From Rothia nasisuis (GTDB lineage Bacteria; Actinomycetota; Actinomycetes; Actinomycetales; Micrococcaceae): 64,000 nucleotides of DNA. Below are positions 36,456 to 45,784 of the stretch, piece by piece. The translations under genes were made by a program, and so were the position numbers. The DNA is taken from the NCBI RefSeq assembly GCF_928381405.1, contig NZ_CAKMSB010000007.1:84643-148642 (forward strand), read 5' to 3'. How positions within the stretch are numbered: position 1 is the stretch's first letter; each line of letters begins with the position of its first letter. The notes under the pieces are model-generated. The model was not told the origin of the DNA. It made no database searches and worked only from the letters and a program-made list of their open reading frames with translations.

Positions 36456-37523
36456 CTACATAAACCGTTCCAGGAGTGAGCTCTCAGCCATACGGGAAAG
36501 TGACTCTCGAATCACGCGGGCACGCTGTTCACCGATACCTTCAACAGCGCGCAGGTCATCGAGGCTGGCAGCCATGAGCGACTGCAAACCATCAAAACGT
36601 TCAACCAGGCGGTCGGCAACGGCACCGGGCATAGATTTGATGCTGGCGAGCAGGCGGTGACCGTGGGGGTGCAGAGTCGACTCAAGCTCTTCACCCAGCC
36701 CGGCAGTCCGAGCGATGGTGAGCGGGTCCACAATTTCTTTGTCATCAAGGCTGGCCAAAGCCCTCACAGCCGCCTGAACCTCCTCGGGGGTAGCAGCTAC
36801 AGGCAGGTAGTCGCGTAGCACCAGCCAGCTCTCAGGCAGATTGTGGCTGGTGAGCTCTTCCAGCTGCAAGGCGACCAGACGCCCCACATTGCCAAGCTCA
36901 ACCACATAGTGCCCAGCTTCTACAGTGATACGGCGAACCATCTCCATTCGCTGTAAAGTCAAAACCACATCGCGCAAGGTCACGCTAGCTTCAATCTCAA
37001 GGGAAGAGAGCTGCTGGAGTACCTGCTCTAGCCGTTCGGTGTAGCTATCGAGGGTGCGTATGGCCTGATTGGCCCGATTCATCAGTGACTGGGTATCTTC
37101 GACCGTGTAGCGGATTCCCTCGGCGTAAACAGAAATCATCGACATAGACGCGCTGACCGCAATGACGGGAAAGCCGGTTTGTTTGGCAACTCGTTCGGCG
37201 GTACGGTGACGGGTACCCGATTCGTTAGTTTCGATTGCCGGATCAGGCAACAGCTGCACCCCCGCAGCGAGCAGGGTAGAGGCGTCCTTATCGCAGATGA
37301 TAGCGCCGTCCATCTTGGCTAGCTCCCGCACACGGGTGGCTGAAAATTCGGTGTTGATGGCGAACCCGCCGGACGACATGTGCGCCACAGTCCTGTCATT
37401 TCCCAGCACAATCAGAGCGCCGGTGCGGCTGCGCAGAATACGTTCTAGGCCCTCCCGAAGCTCGGTACCGGGGGCGATTTGGGCAATTATTTTGAGCAGG
37501 GACTCACTAAACATCGTTTGCAC
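36456..37523 (-). CDS. disA: DNA integrity scanning diadenylate cyclase DisA
   Basis: A 355-residue protein that makes cyclic di-AMP from two ATP and scans DNA for branched structures. The N-terminal DAC domain (about 10-145) carries the catalytic MDGAIICD and the ATP-contact GTRHRTAER. A long helical linker follows, then a C-terminal helix-hairpin-helix DNA-binding region (GLQSLMAASLDDLRAVEGIGEQRARVIRESL). Start is GTG at 37523 or ATG at 37514. Order with mutY, clpC and lsr2 follows the common actinobacterial layout, except that radA is displaced by the NRPS island. Confidence 0.96.
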   Translation of the reverse strand: MQTMFSESLLKIIAQIAPGTELREGLERILRSRTGALIVLGNDRTVAHMSSGGFAINTEFSATRVRELAKMDGAIICDKDASTLLAAGVQLLPDPAIETNESGTRHRTAERVAKQTGFPVIAVSASMSMISVYAEGIRYTVEDTQSLMNRANQAIRTLDSYTERLEQVLQQLSSLEIEASVTLRDVVLTLQRMEMVRRITVEAGHYVVELGNVGRLVALQLEELTSHNLPESWLVLRDYLPVAATPEEVQAAVRALASLDDKEIVDPLTIARTAGLGEELESTLHPHGHRLLASIKSMPGAVADRLVERFDGLQSLMAASLDDLRAVEGIGEQRARVIRESLSRMAESSLLERFM

Positions 37524-37570
37524 CCAACCCAGTGTAGTGCACCCGCGGGGCCGGTCAGGGCACAGAATCG

Positions 37571-37601
37571 CCCCGGCCCGCTATCTGCGAGCCGGGGCGG
37601 C
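37571..37601. terminator. GC-rich hairpin between the anchored Ser/Glu-rich protein and disA
   Basis: CGCCCCGGCCCGC and GCGAGCCGGGGCG pair around TATCT with small internal mismatches. It follows the stop of the leftward gene at 37636-38415. There is no clear T-run. Confidence 0.5.
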
Positions 37602-37635
37602 CGGTCTGAGGTGGGGGAAGGGGGATGATTCGGTG

Positions 37636-38415
37636 TTAGCCGGTGACGATGATGCGGACGGGCTGCGAGCTGACGCCGTTGACGGTCGCCGTAGCCCAAT
37701 AGTAACCAGGCTTGATAGTCTCGGTGGTGTCGCAGCCTAGGACGTTGAGCGAACGGTTCCAGGTGAGCGGGGTAGTGTTGGTGGCACCGGCTGCAACTTC
37801 TGCATCTTCTGCTGGGTTGGCATGGCACTTGGCGTAGTTGAAGACCTGGGCGGGGCCTGAGGTGATATTGACATCTACGTTGTTAGCGCCGCCAGTGACC
37901 GTGCAAGGGGCACCTGAGGTGTTGGTGTAGGTGACCGCGAGCGCGGGGTTCTGGCCAGCAGCGTAGGAGGTGCTATCGGCTGTGAGGTTGACCTGTAGGT
38001 CCGCTGCGGTGCAGGCTACGGCCGCTACGGGTGTGGTTGGCTCTGAGGGGGTAGGTTCAGCAGTTTCAGTGGGCTCGGTGCTGGCGGGCACGGATTCGGT
38101 CGGCTCAGCGGATTCGGTGGCTGAGGGGGCCTCGGACGCTGACTCGGTGGGGCCCGTTGATTCAGATGCTGAGGCGCTCTCTGAGGGGCTTGCAGAATCG
38201 GTGGCACGTTGGCTAAAGTCGCTGAAGGCTTCAGCACTGCTGGACGTGGTGGCCGCGGGGCTTGCGGAGTCGCTCTCGCCTCGGCCTGCTAGCCAGCTAA
38301 TCAGGCCGATGATGAGAAGCAAAGCTAAAACTAGTACGAGCAGAGCCATGATGCGGCGGCGGCGGTAGACTTCGGGGGAAACTTCTTCTACCTGTGAATC
38401 GAGGTTTTCAGACAT
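37636..38415 (-). CDS. Membrane-anchored protein with Ser/Thr/Glu/Pro stalk and Ig-like domain
   Basis: A 259-residue protein. A short cytoplasmic N-terminus ending in RRRR is followed by one membrane segment (about 22-43; IMALLVLVLALLLIIGLISWL). A low-complexity stalk rich in Ser, Glu, Pro and Thr spans about 50-130. The C-terminal external domain (CTAADLQVNLTADSTSYAAG to the end) looks like an immunoglobulin-type beta sandwich with Cys pairs, as in several actinobacterial exported proteins. I cannot assign a function. A similar membrane-protein gene near disA exists in Mycobacterium (Rv3587c), which supports a conserved but unknown role. Confidence 0.65.
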   Translation of the reverse strand: MSENLDSQVEEVSPEVYRRRRIMALLVLVLALLLIIGLISWLAGRGESDSASPAATTSSSAEAFSDFSQRATDSASPSESASASESTGPTESASEAPSATESAEPTESVPASTEPTETAEPTPSEPTTPVAAVACTAADLQVNLTADSTSYAAGQNPALAVTYTNTSGAPCTVTGGANNVDVNITSGPAQVFNYAKCHANPAEDAEVAAGATNTTPLTWNRSLNVLGCDTTETIKPGYYWATATVNGVSSQPVRIIVTG

Positions 38416-38502
38416 ACCATCTAGCCTACCGTTTTCTATGCCTTGTGCGGAACTTTTGTGGAGAATGCACGCTGGTCATTGCGGATGTTTTAGAGTGTTG
38501 GG

Positions 38503-39468
38503 GTGTCTTCTACTTACCCTTTGAGTAACCTGACTGCTGAACAGGTTGATGATCTACACACCCGCATTAACCGCTGGTACCTTGAGAACCGCCGTGATTT
38601 GCCCTGGCGCACCGGCGAGAATACGCCCTGGGAGGTGCTGGTCAGTGAATTTATGTTGCAGCAGACTCCGGTCAAGCGGGTGCTCCCGGTGTGGGAAATC
38701 TGGCTGGAGCGGTGGCCTACCCCCGCTGATTTGGCGGGAGAAGAGCCGGGTGAGGCCGTGCGCGCCTGGGGCCGTTTGGGCTACCCCCGGCGGGCGCTAC
38801 GGCTTCATGCGGCTGCGGTTGCTGTAACGGAGCAGCACGGTGGTCAGGTGCCCTCAACCTATGAGGAGCTTCTGGCTCTGCCCGGGGTGGGCTCGTACAC
38901 TGCGGCGGCTATTGCTGTGTTTGCCTTTGGCCGTAGAGCCACCGTGATTGATACCAATATCCGGCGGGTGCACGCCCGCCTGATTTCAGGTAAGGCGCTG
39001 CCTAGCAAGTCGCTGACGGTAGCCGAGACCCGCTTAGCTAACGAACTGATGCCAGCTGATCTAGCGGCGTCCTGCCTGTGGAATGTCTCGGTCATGGAGC
39101 TTGGCGCTCTCGTCTGCACAGCGAAGTCGCCTGCCTGTGGAGCCTGCCCGGTAGCGTCCTCCTGCGCCTGGGTTGCGGCCGGACGCCCCGAGCCCGACTA
39201 TGTGCCCAGGGGGCAGGCCTGGGCCGGCACCGACCGCCAGCTACGGGGTGCCATGATGGGCGTGCTACGTGCCGCCCAGGAGCCGGTACCGGTTGAGCTA
39301 CTGACCAGTGTGGGGCGAGCCGATATTGTCTTACCAGAGGGCCTTGTGCCTGCTGTGGCTAAGCTACGGGCACTCACTCCCCCACCCGAGCAGGTTGAGC
39401 GCTGCTTCTCGGGGCTCTTGGCGGACGGCCTGGCCCGCCGGGTAGGGGTGGATCGGGTCACCCTGTAA
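38503..39468 (+). CDS. mutY: A/G-specific adenine glycosylase MutY
   Basis: A 321-residue base-excision repair enzyme that removes adenine opposite 8-oxoguanine. It shows the MutY fingerprint PWRTGENTPWEVLVSEFMLQQT (split here by ordinary residues), the helix-hairpin-helix LLALPGVGSYTAAAIAVFAFG, the catalytic Asp in VIDTNIRRVHARL, and the four-Cys iron-sulfur loop CTAKSPACGACPVASSC. The C-terminal NUDIX-like 8-oxoG domain is short, as in many Actinobacteria. The GTG start at 38503 lies 7 bases after TAGAGT and has no ribosome site, suggesting a leaderless transcript. Confidence 0.93.
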   Translation: MSSTYPLSNLTAEQVDDLHTRINRWYLENRRDLPWRTGENTPWEVLVSEFMLQQTPVKRVLPVWEIWLERWPTPADLAGEEPGEAVRAWGRLGYPRRALRLHAAAVAVTEQHGGQVPSTYEELLALPGVGSYTAAAIAVFAFGRRATVIDTNIRRVHARLISGKALPSKSLTVAETRLANELMPADLAASCLWNVSVMELGALVCTAKSPACGACPVASSCAWVAAGRPEPDYVPRGQAWAGTDRQLRGAMMGVLRAAQEPVPVELLTSVGRADIVLPEGLVPAVAKLRALTPPPEQVERCFSGLLADGLARRVGVDRVTL

Positions 39469-39543
39469 GTTGCCCTGTTCACGGGTTGCCATTGGGTGAG
39501 AAGCCTGTATAAGCCTGGGGCGGGCAGACCACCGAGCCAAGCC

Positions 39544-40050
39544 CTAGATTTCTATAATCATGCGGGTATTGCCTAGCGTATTTGGCTTTACACGAGCCAG
39601 GTTGAGAAACTCAGCCACACCTTCGTCATGGGAGCGGAGTAGCTCCATATAGGTTTTGGCCTCTAGCTGCTCCTGGTTTTCCATGACCCTAAACCCCTGA
39701 CGTTTAAAAAAGTCCACCTCAAAGGTCAGGCAGAAAACGCTGCTCACTCCCAGGGCTCGGGCTCTACCGAGCAGGGCAGTAACCAGGGTGTGCCCCACTC
39801 CCCTGCCGCGAGCGCCGGGCGATGCGGCCAGGGTGCGAATCTCTGCGATGTTCTCCCACATGACGTGTAGTGCGCCGCAGCCGAGTACCTGCCCGGCGGT
39901 GTCCTCAACGAGCAGGAACTCTTGGACGGCCTCGTAGTAGGCCACGGTCTCTTTATCAAGCAGAATTCCCTCCAGGGCGAGAGGGCGTACCAGAGCTTGA
40001 ATGGCGGGAACATCGTGAACGGTGGCTGGGCGCACCTGTAGTTGGTTCAT
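39544..40050 (-). CDS. GNAT acetyltransferase, short N-acetylglutamate synthase type
   Basis: A 168-residue GNAT protein resembling the stand-alone amino-acid N-acetyltransferases of Actinobacteria (174-residue ArgA/Rv2747 type), which acetylate glutamate or glutamine in arginine synthesis. The acetyl-CoA loop is ASPGARGRGVGHTLV, preceded by ENIAEIRTLA, and the FFKRQGFRVMENQEQLEAKTY region is characteristic. The ATG at 40050 (MNQLQVRPATVHD) is a natural start. It is convergent with mutY and stands alone, so its role rests on similarity. Confidence 0.78.
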   Translation of the reverse strand: MNQLQVRPATVHDVPAIQALVRPLALEGILLDKETVAYYEAVQEFLLVEDTAGQVLGCGALHVMWENIAEIRTLAASPGARGRGVGHTLVTALLGRARALGVSSVFCLTFEVDFFKRQGFRVMENQEQLEAKTYMELLRSHDEGVAEFLNLARVKPNTLGNTRMIIEI

Positions 40051-40087
40051 GTTCCCAGGCTACTGCCCACACGCCTGTACAGAAAAT

Positions 40088-40128
40088 AAATCAGCCCCCG
40101 TTTCGCCTTTCGGCGCGGGGGCTGATTT
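40088..40128. terminator. Symmetrical terminator-like hairpin
   Basis: AAATCAGCCCCCG and CGGGGGCTGATTT are perfect 13-bp arms, with further GCGCC/GGCGC-like pairing inside. The A-rich and T-rich ends make it bidirectional. The stretch 40130-40390 between it and the clpC hairpin holds no gene that I can see. Confidence 0.65.
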
Positions 40129-40397
40129 ACATCATTACACACACATACACACAAGAGTCTTCTTGTCCTGAGAAACCCTACACACAAGGGCCTGTAACCT
40201 CAGGGGTTCTGTCGAACCGTATGACTCAAGTATGGCAAGCCTGCCTTGAGCCGAAGTTTAAAAGAGCTGGGCAAAGCCTGAAAGGTTAGTCAAGCTTTGG
40301 TTACGTTTCGCCACGACCGTCATAAGGATGGTTATATCCACACGGCCCCTCCCTTAGCAGCTGGCCGCTAGGGTACGAAGGCCGCTGGGGTACGAAC

Positions 40398-40444
40398 AAG
40401 CCGCCTACCGGCGTCCTTGTGTTCAGAACGCCAGCAGGCGGCTT
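40398..40444 (-). terminator. Terminator hairpin of clpC
   Basis: AAGCCGCCTACCGGCG and CGCCAGCAGGCGGCTT pair over 16 positions with two mismatches, 17 bases beyond the clpC stop. The T-run is weak. Confidence 0.6.
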
Positions 40445-40460
40445 CAATCCCGTAGCAAGG

Positions 40461-43079
40461 CTAGCGGTCGTCGGCCCCGCGGGCCTCCTCCGCTACCACA
40501 CGCTGCTCGGCGGTTTCATTCACCACCGGAGCCTCCGGAATGGCAGGGATTTCGTCATCTTCAGAGTCGCTGAAGGCACGGTTGAAGCTCTCGCTGTCGA
40601 GCTCGCCCATGGGGGCAGAAGAGAAGGTGAACTTGGCCAGGTCACCCTCGCCCTCAGCGTCCACGGTAATCTTCTCACCGGGCTTGATGTCACCAAACAG
40701 AATCTTCTCAGACAGCGGGTCCTCAAGATTGCGCTGCATCTCGCGGCGCAGCGGGCGGGCGCCCATTGAGGGGTCGTAGCCCTTGGCTGCCATGAGAGAC
40801 TTGGCCTTATCGGTCAGCTCAATCGACATGTCCTGGTCGCGCAGGCGCTCAGCCAGACGGGCAACAAAGAGGTCAACAATCTGCAGAATCTCAGACTCAG
40901 AGAGCTGGGGGAAGACGATAATGTCGTCCACACGGTTGAGGAACTCGGGGCGGAAGTGCTCCTTGAGAGACTCCATCACCCGAGCCTGCATACGCTCGTA
41001 AGAACCCTGATCGTCACCCACCTGCTGGAAGCCCACGGGCACGCGGCGGGCCATCTCGCGGGAGCCCAGGTTGGTGGTCATGATAATGACGGTGTTCTTA
41101 AAGTCCACCACGCGGCCCTGGGAGTCGGTCAGACGGCCGTCTTCCAAAATCTGTAGCAGGGAGTTGAAGAGGTCGGTGTGAGCCTTTTCAACCTCGTCAA
41201 AGAGCACCACAGAGAAGGGCTTGCGGCGCACCTTCTCGGTCAACTGGCCACCCTCCTCGTAGCCGACGTAGCCGGGAGGGGCACCAAAGAGACGGGAGAC
41301 GGTGTGCTTCTCCTGGTACTCCGACATATCCAGGGTAATCAGGGCGTCCTCGTCCCCAAAGAGGAATTCAGCCAGAGCTTTAGCCAGCTCGGTTTTACCC
41401 ACACCGGTCGGGCCAGCGAAGATGAAAGATCCACCAGGGCGCTTGGGATCCTTGAGGCCCGCACGGGTACGGCGAATCGAACGGGAGAGCGCCTTAATGG
41501 CGTTCTCCTGACCAATCACGCGCTTGTGCAGCTCTTCTTCCATCTTGAGCAGTCGGCCAGACTCCTCCTCAGTGATTTTGTAGACGGGAACACCGGTGGC
41601 TGAGGCCAGGACGTCCGCAATTACCTCGGGGGTGACCTCACCGAAGGCGTCGCCCGCGTTGCGCCACTCCTTCTCGGCCTCGTCCTTCTCAGCAGTCAGC
41701 TTCTGCTCCTGGTCACGCAGGTCAGCGGCCTTCTCAAACTCGTTAGCCGCGATCGCTTCTTCCTTCTCGCCCTTGAGCTTGGCAATGCGCTCTTCGAGCA
41801 CCTTGATTTCGGGCGGGGCGGTCATACGCTTGATGCGCAGGCGGGCACCGGCCTCGTCAATCAGGTCAACAGCCTTATCTGGCAAGAAGCGGTCAGAGAT
41901 GTAGCGGTGGGCCAGGTTAACAGCGGTTTCGATAGCCTCATCAGAGATGGTGACGCGGTGGTGAGCCTCGTACTTATCGCGCAGGCCCTTGAGAATCTCA
42001 ACCGCCAATTCGGGGCTGGGCTCATCTACCTGGATGGGCTGGAAGCGGCGCTCCAAAGCGGGATCCTTCTCGATGTGCTTACGGTACTCATCGAGGGTGG
42101 TTGCACCGATGGTCTGTAGCTCACCGCGGGCCAGCATAGGCTTGAGAATAGAAGCGGCATCAATAGCGCCCTCAGCGGCGCCTGCGCCCACCAGGGTGTG
42201 AATCTCGTCAATGAAGAGAATAATATCGCCACGGTTGCGAATCTCTTTGAGCACCTTCTTCATGCGCTCTTCAAAGTCGCCGCGGTAGCGGGAGCCAGCA
42301 ACCATAGATCCCAAATCGAGGGTGTAGAGCTGTTTATCTTTCAGGGTCTCAGGCACATCACCGTGGACGATGGCCTGAGCCAGCCCCTCAGCCACAGCGG
42401 TCTTGCCCACACCGGGCTCACCAATCAGCACTGGGTTGTTTTTGGTACGGCGAGAGAGCACCTGCATAACGCGCTCCATCTCCTGATGGCGCCCAATCAC
42501 AGGGTCAAGCTTGCCCTCGCGAGCTGCAGCCGTAAGGTTTCGCCCGAACTGGTCAAGGATAGCCGAACCGGCAGGGGTACCCTCACGGGAATTACCTGCA
42601 CCCACTCCGGCAGTTTCTTTGCCGCCCTCAGCGTTGTTGCCGGGGTAGCCAGAAATCAGGTCCATGACGGTCTGGCGCACCTTAGCGGGTTCAGCGCCCA
42701 GCTTGGTCAGAATCTGGTTACCGACACCCTCATTAGCGCGGACCATACCCAGCAGAATATGTTCGGTACCAATGTAGCCGTGGTTCAGCTGGATGGCTTC
42801 ACGCATCGACAGCTCAAGAACCTTCTTAGCTCGGGGGGTAAAGGGGATGTGGCCGCTAGAGGCCTGGGGGCCAGAACCGATAATGTCTTGCACCTGGTCA
42901 CGCACGGCGGTGAGGTTAACGCCGAGCGATTCGAGGGCACGGGCGGCGATACCCTCGCCCTCGTGAATCAGACCGAGCAGAATGTGCTCAGTGCCGATGT
43001 AGTTGTGGTTCAGCATGCGTGCCTCTTCTTGAGCAAGCACGATGACGCGGCGGGCGCGGTCAGTAAACCGTTCAAACAT
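40461..43079 (-). CDS. clpC: ATP-dependent Clp protease ATPase subunit ClpC
   Basis: An 872-residue class I Clp/Hsp100 unfoldase that feeds ClpP. The N domain has two repeats ([20 protein letters not shown] and [20 protein letters not shown]). AAA1 has Walker [17 protein letters not shown] (about 219). A middle UVR-like coiled region ([21 protein letters not shown]) follows, then AAA2 with [14 protein letters not shown] (about 555), and a VGF-like loop (RRVPVGF) for ClpP docking. The acidic C-terminus is typical. AAGGAG lies 8 bases before the ATG. The tail is longer than in Bacillus but normal for Actinobacteria. Confidence 0.97.
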   Translation of the reverse strand: MFERFTDRARRVIVLAQEEARMLNHNYIGTEHILLGLIHEGEGIAARALESLGVNLTAVRDQVQDIIGSGPQASSGHIPFTPRAKKVLELSMREAIQLNHGYIGTEHILLGMVRANEGVGNQILTKLGAEPAKVRQTVMDLISGYPGNNAEGGKETAGVGAGNSREGTPAGSAILDQFGRNLTAAAREGKLDPVIGRHQEMERVMQVLSRRTKNNPVLIGEPGVGKTAVAEGLAQAIVHGDVPETLKDKQLYTLDLGSMVAGSRYRGDFEERMKKVLKEIRNRGDIILFIDEIHTLVGAGAAEGAIDAASILKPMLARGELQTIGATTLDEYRKHIEKDPALERRFQPIQVDEPSPELAVEILKGLRDKYEAHHRVTISDEAIETAVNLAHRYISDRFLPDKAVDLIDEAGARLRIKRMTAPPEIKVLEERIAKLKGEKEEAIAANEFEKAADLRDQEQKLTAEKDEAEKEWRNAGDAFGEVTPEVIADVLASATGVPVYKITEEESGRLLKMEEELHKRVIGQENAIKALSRSIRRTRAGLKDPKRPGGSFIFAGPTGVGKTELAKALAEFLFGDEDALITLDMSEYQEKHTVSRLFGAPPGYVGYEEGGQLTEKVRRKPFSVVLFDEVEKAHTDLFNSLLQILEDGRLTDSQGRVVDFKNTVIIMTTNLGSREMARRVPVGFQQVGDDQGSYERMQARVMESLKEHFRPEFLNRVDDIIVFPQLSESEILQIVDLFVARLAERLRDQDMSIELTDKAKSLMAAKGYDPSMGARPLRREMQRNLEDPLSEKILFGDIKPGEKITVDAEGEGDLAKFTFSSAPMGELDSESFNRAFSDSEDDEIPAIPEAPVVNETAEQRVVAEEARGADDR

Positions 43080-43256
43080 TGAACACTCCTTGGGAACTTA
43101 CTATTACCCAAAAGGTTACGCGCGTTTTTGGGTGTGTGGGCGCCTGTTCGCCACGGAATGAATGGTGTTCGCCTGCGAGAGAAAAGAAGGCCCGTACCCG
43201 GCCTGACCAGCCCGGTTCAAGAGCTCCACCCAACTCAAGCCTGGGTCGCCTGTTTA

Positions 43257-43270
43257 CTTTTGAATAAGCC
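43257..43270. repeat. Solo MITE/IS end
   Basis: CTTTTGAATAAGCC matches the right end of the MITE at 61235-61248 (CTTTTGAGTAAGCC) and the complement of the IS end at 61256. No opposite end was found nearby, so it is a remnant in the 375-base gap upstream of clpC, which otherwise holds the clpC leader and the lsr2 3' hairpins. Confidence 0.5.
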
Positions 43271-43360
43271 TCAATATGCCCACCTACAGAAAACACCACA
43301 TAAAGCAACTCTATAAGTATCACTATTTATGGTGACATATTCTCTCCCCCACCGAGAGTT

Positions 43361-43383
43361 AATAACCTGCCCAGTCAGGTTAT
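43361..43383 (-). terminator. Second hairpin downstream of lsr2
   Basis: ATAACCTG and CAGGTTAT form an 8-bp stem around CCCAGT, flanked by A+T-rich sequence. Together with the larger upstream hairpin it probably completes the end of the lsr2 transcript. Confidence 0.45.
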
Positions 43384-43395
43384 ATTCTCTGATAC

Positions 43396-43437
43396 ACCAG
43401 TGGGCGGTGTGCCATACACGGCACACCGCCCACTGGT
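43396..43437 (-). terminator. Perfect 18-bp hairpin after lsr2
   Basis: ACCAGTGGGCGGTGTGCC and GGCACACCGCCCACTGGT are perfect arms around a 6-base loop, 18 bases past the lsr2 stop. No T-run follows directly. Confidence 0.65.
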
Positions 43438-43454
43438 AAGGGGGTAAGAAATGA

Positions 43455-43811
43455 TTATTTAGCTTCTTTACCCATTGCCTTGTAGTAAGCGTCCTGAACT
43501 TCCTGCTGAATACGGCCGCGCTCTGAAACCTTGTGGCCGTTTTCCTGAGCCCACTTACGAATAGCAGCAATCTCAGGGTTACGCTTGCTGGCGGTACCGC
43601 GTGAGCCAGCGGGACGCCCCGCCGAGCGCTGGGCACCCTGCACACGGCGAGCCTTAGCTGCAAACGGGCGGATAGCATCGCGCAAGCGGGCGGCATTAGC
43701 GCTGGACAAATCAATTTCAAATGAGCCGCCGTCAAGGCCGAATCGTACGGTCTCGTCTGCGGGGCCGCCGTCGAGGTCGTCCTCAAGAATAATCTTGACC
43801 TTCTGAGCCAT
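43455..43811 (-). CDS. lsr2: Lsr2 nucleoid-associated xenogeneic silencer
   Basis: A 118-residue Lsr2, which coats and silences A+T-rich, often horizontally acquired DNA in Actinobacteria. The N-terminal dimerisation domain starts MAQKVKIILEDDLDG and continues through FGLDGGSFEIDLS. A basic linker follows, then the C-terminal DNA-binding domain IRKWAQENGHKVSERGRIQQEV, with the RGR hook that enters the minor groove. It lies between clpC and lysS as in Mycobacterium. It is a likely regulator of the A+T-rich NRPS island in this same window; that link is inference. Confidence 0.96.
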   Translation of the reverse strand: MAQKVKIILEDDLDGGPADETVRFGLDGGSFEIDLSSANAARLRDAIRPFAAKARRVQGAQRSAGRPAGSRGTASKRNPEIAAIRKWAQENGHKVSERGRIQQEVQDAYYKAMGKEAK

Positions 43812-44014
43812 TATCTATCTCCTTGTAGTCGTTGTAATCAGATTGGTAAAGCAAATATGTACCGTAACCATTATGGGGACATCAAGAGATAGCTCTAAAA
43901 CACCCTACTTTGAGGTATAGATGGGCTAGTTACCCTCGATGACTTAAACAAATAATACATATTATTTTCAGCAAAAGGAAATAGGAAAACTCCTATACGG
44001 GGAACTTTCTGTTT

Positions 44015-44212
44015 TTAGTCAGAATCAGAAGTACCAAAAGGATCCCGAGAACCCTCCGAATTTCTGACTGAACGGTACCAGGCCTCAGCGTCCTTTTCTA
44101 TATCGCGGCGGGCAGCTCGCTCGGTACGATCAGCCCGGTTCATCCAGCGCAACAAAAAGAAAAGCGCCACGCCAGCCCCGATTGAAGGCACCAAACCAAT
44201 AAGAAACTCCAC
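44015..44212 (-). CDS. Small single-pass membrane protein
   Basis: A 65-residue protein with one N-terminal membrane segment (about 2-22, FLIGLVPSIGAGVALFFLLRW) and a charged cytoplasmic tail (RADRTERAARRDIEKDAEAWY). Such proteins occur beside lysS in Rothia and Arthrobacter relatives, but I know no function. It starts 17 bases after the lysS-side spacer, in the same direction, and is likely a separate or read-through unit upstream of lsr2. The region 43812-44014 holds the lsr2 leader and is A+T-rich. Confidence 0.6.
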   Translation of the reverse strand: MEFLIGLVPSIGAGVALFFLLRWMNRADRTERAARRDIEKDAEAWYRSVRNSEGSRDPFGTSDSD

Positions 44213-44229
44213 GGCTACGCCCCCTCCCT

Positions 44230-45750
44230 TTACTCTGCCTCAGGCTTCATCAGCGGGAAGAGAATAGTCTCTCGAATACCCACTCCGGTAAAGAGCATGA
44301 TTAAACGGTCAATGCCCAAACCTAGACCGCCCATAGGGGGCGCGCCGTGTTCAAGGGCACGCAGAAAATCCTCGTCCAGCTGCATGGCCTCGTCATCGCC
44401 ACCTGCTGCCAGCTTGGACTGCTCAGTCAGGCGCTCACGCTGGATAACAGGGTCAATCAACTCAGAAAAAGCTGTGCCACGTTCCATACCGCCAATAATC
44501 AGATCCCAAGCCTCAATCAGGTTGGCATCAGAGCGGTGCTGGCGGGCTAGAGGCTGAGCACTCGGCGGATAATTGTAGACAAAGGTGGGGTTAAGCAGGG
44601 TGGGCTCCACGATTTCTCCAAAGAGCTCAACAACCAGCTTCTCGGCGTTCCACTTGGGATCCACCGGCACCCCGTGCTTCTCAGCGATAGCGCGCAGTTC
44701 TTCTGCGGTGGTGGCAGGGGTAATCTCAACGCCCACCGCCTCAGAAAGACCGGGGTAGACGCCCAGCCACGCCCATTCGCCGCTCAGGTCAATGGTGCCT
44801 GCTTCGGTCTCAATCTGGTGCACCCCTAGAGCATCGGCGCAGGCCATAATGATTTCCTGCATACGCTTAGCCATGACGAACTGGTCGGCGTAGGCCTCGT
44901 AGCATTCCAGGGTTGTGAACTCGGGGCTATGGGTGGAATCCACACCCTCGTTACGGAAGACACGGCCAATTTCGTAGACACGTTCCAGGCCGCCCACCTC
45001 TGCGCGTTTCAAAAAGAGCTCGGTGGCAATGCGCAGGGTCATAGGCTGATCAAAAGCGTTCAGGTGGGTCTCAAAGGGGCGGGCAGAAGCACCACCGTGA
45101 ATCAGCTGAAGAATGGGGGTCTCAAGCTCAATGTAGCCGTGGTCATTCAGCACCTTGCGCACGGTCTGAGTGATTTTGGCACGCTTGATGACCAAGTCAC
45201 GGGCCTCCTCACGCACCATCAGATCCAGGTAGCGCTGGCGCACCCGGGTTTCTTCGTTCAGGTCAGAGTGCAGGTTAGGCATGGGGCGCAGGGCCTTAGA
45301 AGCCATAGCCCACTCATCGGCCATAATGGAAAGCTCCCCACGGCGAGAAGAAATCACCTCGCCCTTCACAAAGACGTGGTCACCCAAATCAACCAGGGCC
45401 TTCCAGTCAGCCAGGGCCTCCTCGCCCACAGAAGCCAGCGAAATCATGGCCTGAATACGGGTACCGTTACCCTGCTGCAGGGAGGCAAAGCAGAGCTTGC
45501 CGGTGTTGCGCACAAATACTACACGCCCGGCCACACCCACAATATCGCCCGTGGTCTGGTCGACTTCGAGTTTGCCGTCGTACCTCTCACGGATTTGGGT
45601 GATGGTGTGGGTGACGGGGACGCCCACGGGGTAGGCTTCACGGCCTGATTCGAGGAGCTTAGCGCGCTTCTCCAGACGAATCTGCATCTGCTCCGAGACA
45701 CCGCGATCGATAGCGGCGGTTTCAGCTGGGGTGGTGCCCTGTTCAGTCAA
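44230..45750 (-). CDS. lysS: Lysyl-tRNA synthetase, class II
   Basis: A 506-residue LysRS that charges tRNA-Lys. An N-terminal OB-fold anticodon-binding domain (about 60-170; VAGRVVFVRNTGKLCFASLQ) is followed by the class II core. Motif 2 reads VYEIGRVFRNEGVDSTHSPEFT, and motif 3 is near the end, GLGLGIDRLIMLF. The substrate-pocket segment ARPFETHLNAF is normal. Length and order (lsr2-lysS-panC) match Mycobacterium. The start is ATG (45750) in MTEQGTTPAETAAIDRG. It lies 34 bases downstream of panC. Confidence 0.97.
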   Translation of the reverse strand: MTEQGTTPAETAAIDRGVSEQMQIRLEKRAKLLESGREAYPVGVPVTHTITQIRERYDGKLEVDQTTGDIVGVAGRVVFVRNTGKLCFASLQQGNGTRIQAMISLASVGEEALADWKALVDLGDHVFVKGEVISSRRGELSIMADEWAMASKALRPMPNLHSDLNEETRVRQRYLDLMVREEARDLVIKRAKITQTVRKVLNDHGYIELETPILQLIHGGASARPFETHLNAFDQPMTLRIATELFLKRAEVGGLERVYEIGRVFRNEGVDSTHSPEFTTLECYEAYADQFVMAKRMQEIIMACADALGVHQIETEAGTIDLSGEWAWLGVYPGLSEAVGVEITPATTAEELRAIAEKHGVPVDPKWNAEKLVVELFGEIVEPTLLNPTFVYNYPPSAQPLARQHRSDANLIEAWDLIIGGMERGTAFSELIDPVIQRERLTEQSKLAAGGDDEAMQLDEDFLRALEHGAPPMGGLGLGIDRLIMLFTGVGIRETILFPLMKPEAE

Positions 45751-45784
45751 TGATGTACCTGTTCTTAGGTTGGGTGTAGAGGTC

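Noticed and set aside
38025..38237. Repetitive Ser/Glu/Pro region as a possible satellite or CRISPR-like repeat
   Set aside because: It is the low-complexity stalk of the membrane-anchored protein, with irregular repeats and no spacers.
40130..40390. Possible small RNA between the clpC and acetyltransferase hairpins
   Set aside because: There is no clear promoter plus terminator pair in one direction; only terminators at both ends.
42198..43082. Long plus-strand frame of 294 codons opposite clpC
   Set aside because: It is antisense to the conserved ClpC N domain, has no homology that I can see, and reflects high-GC codon bias.
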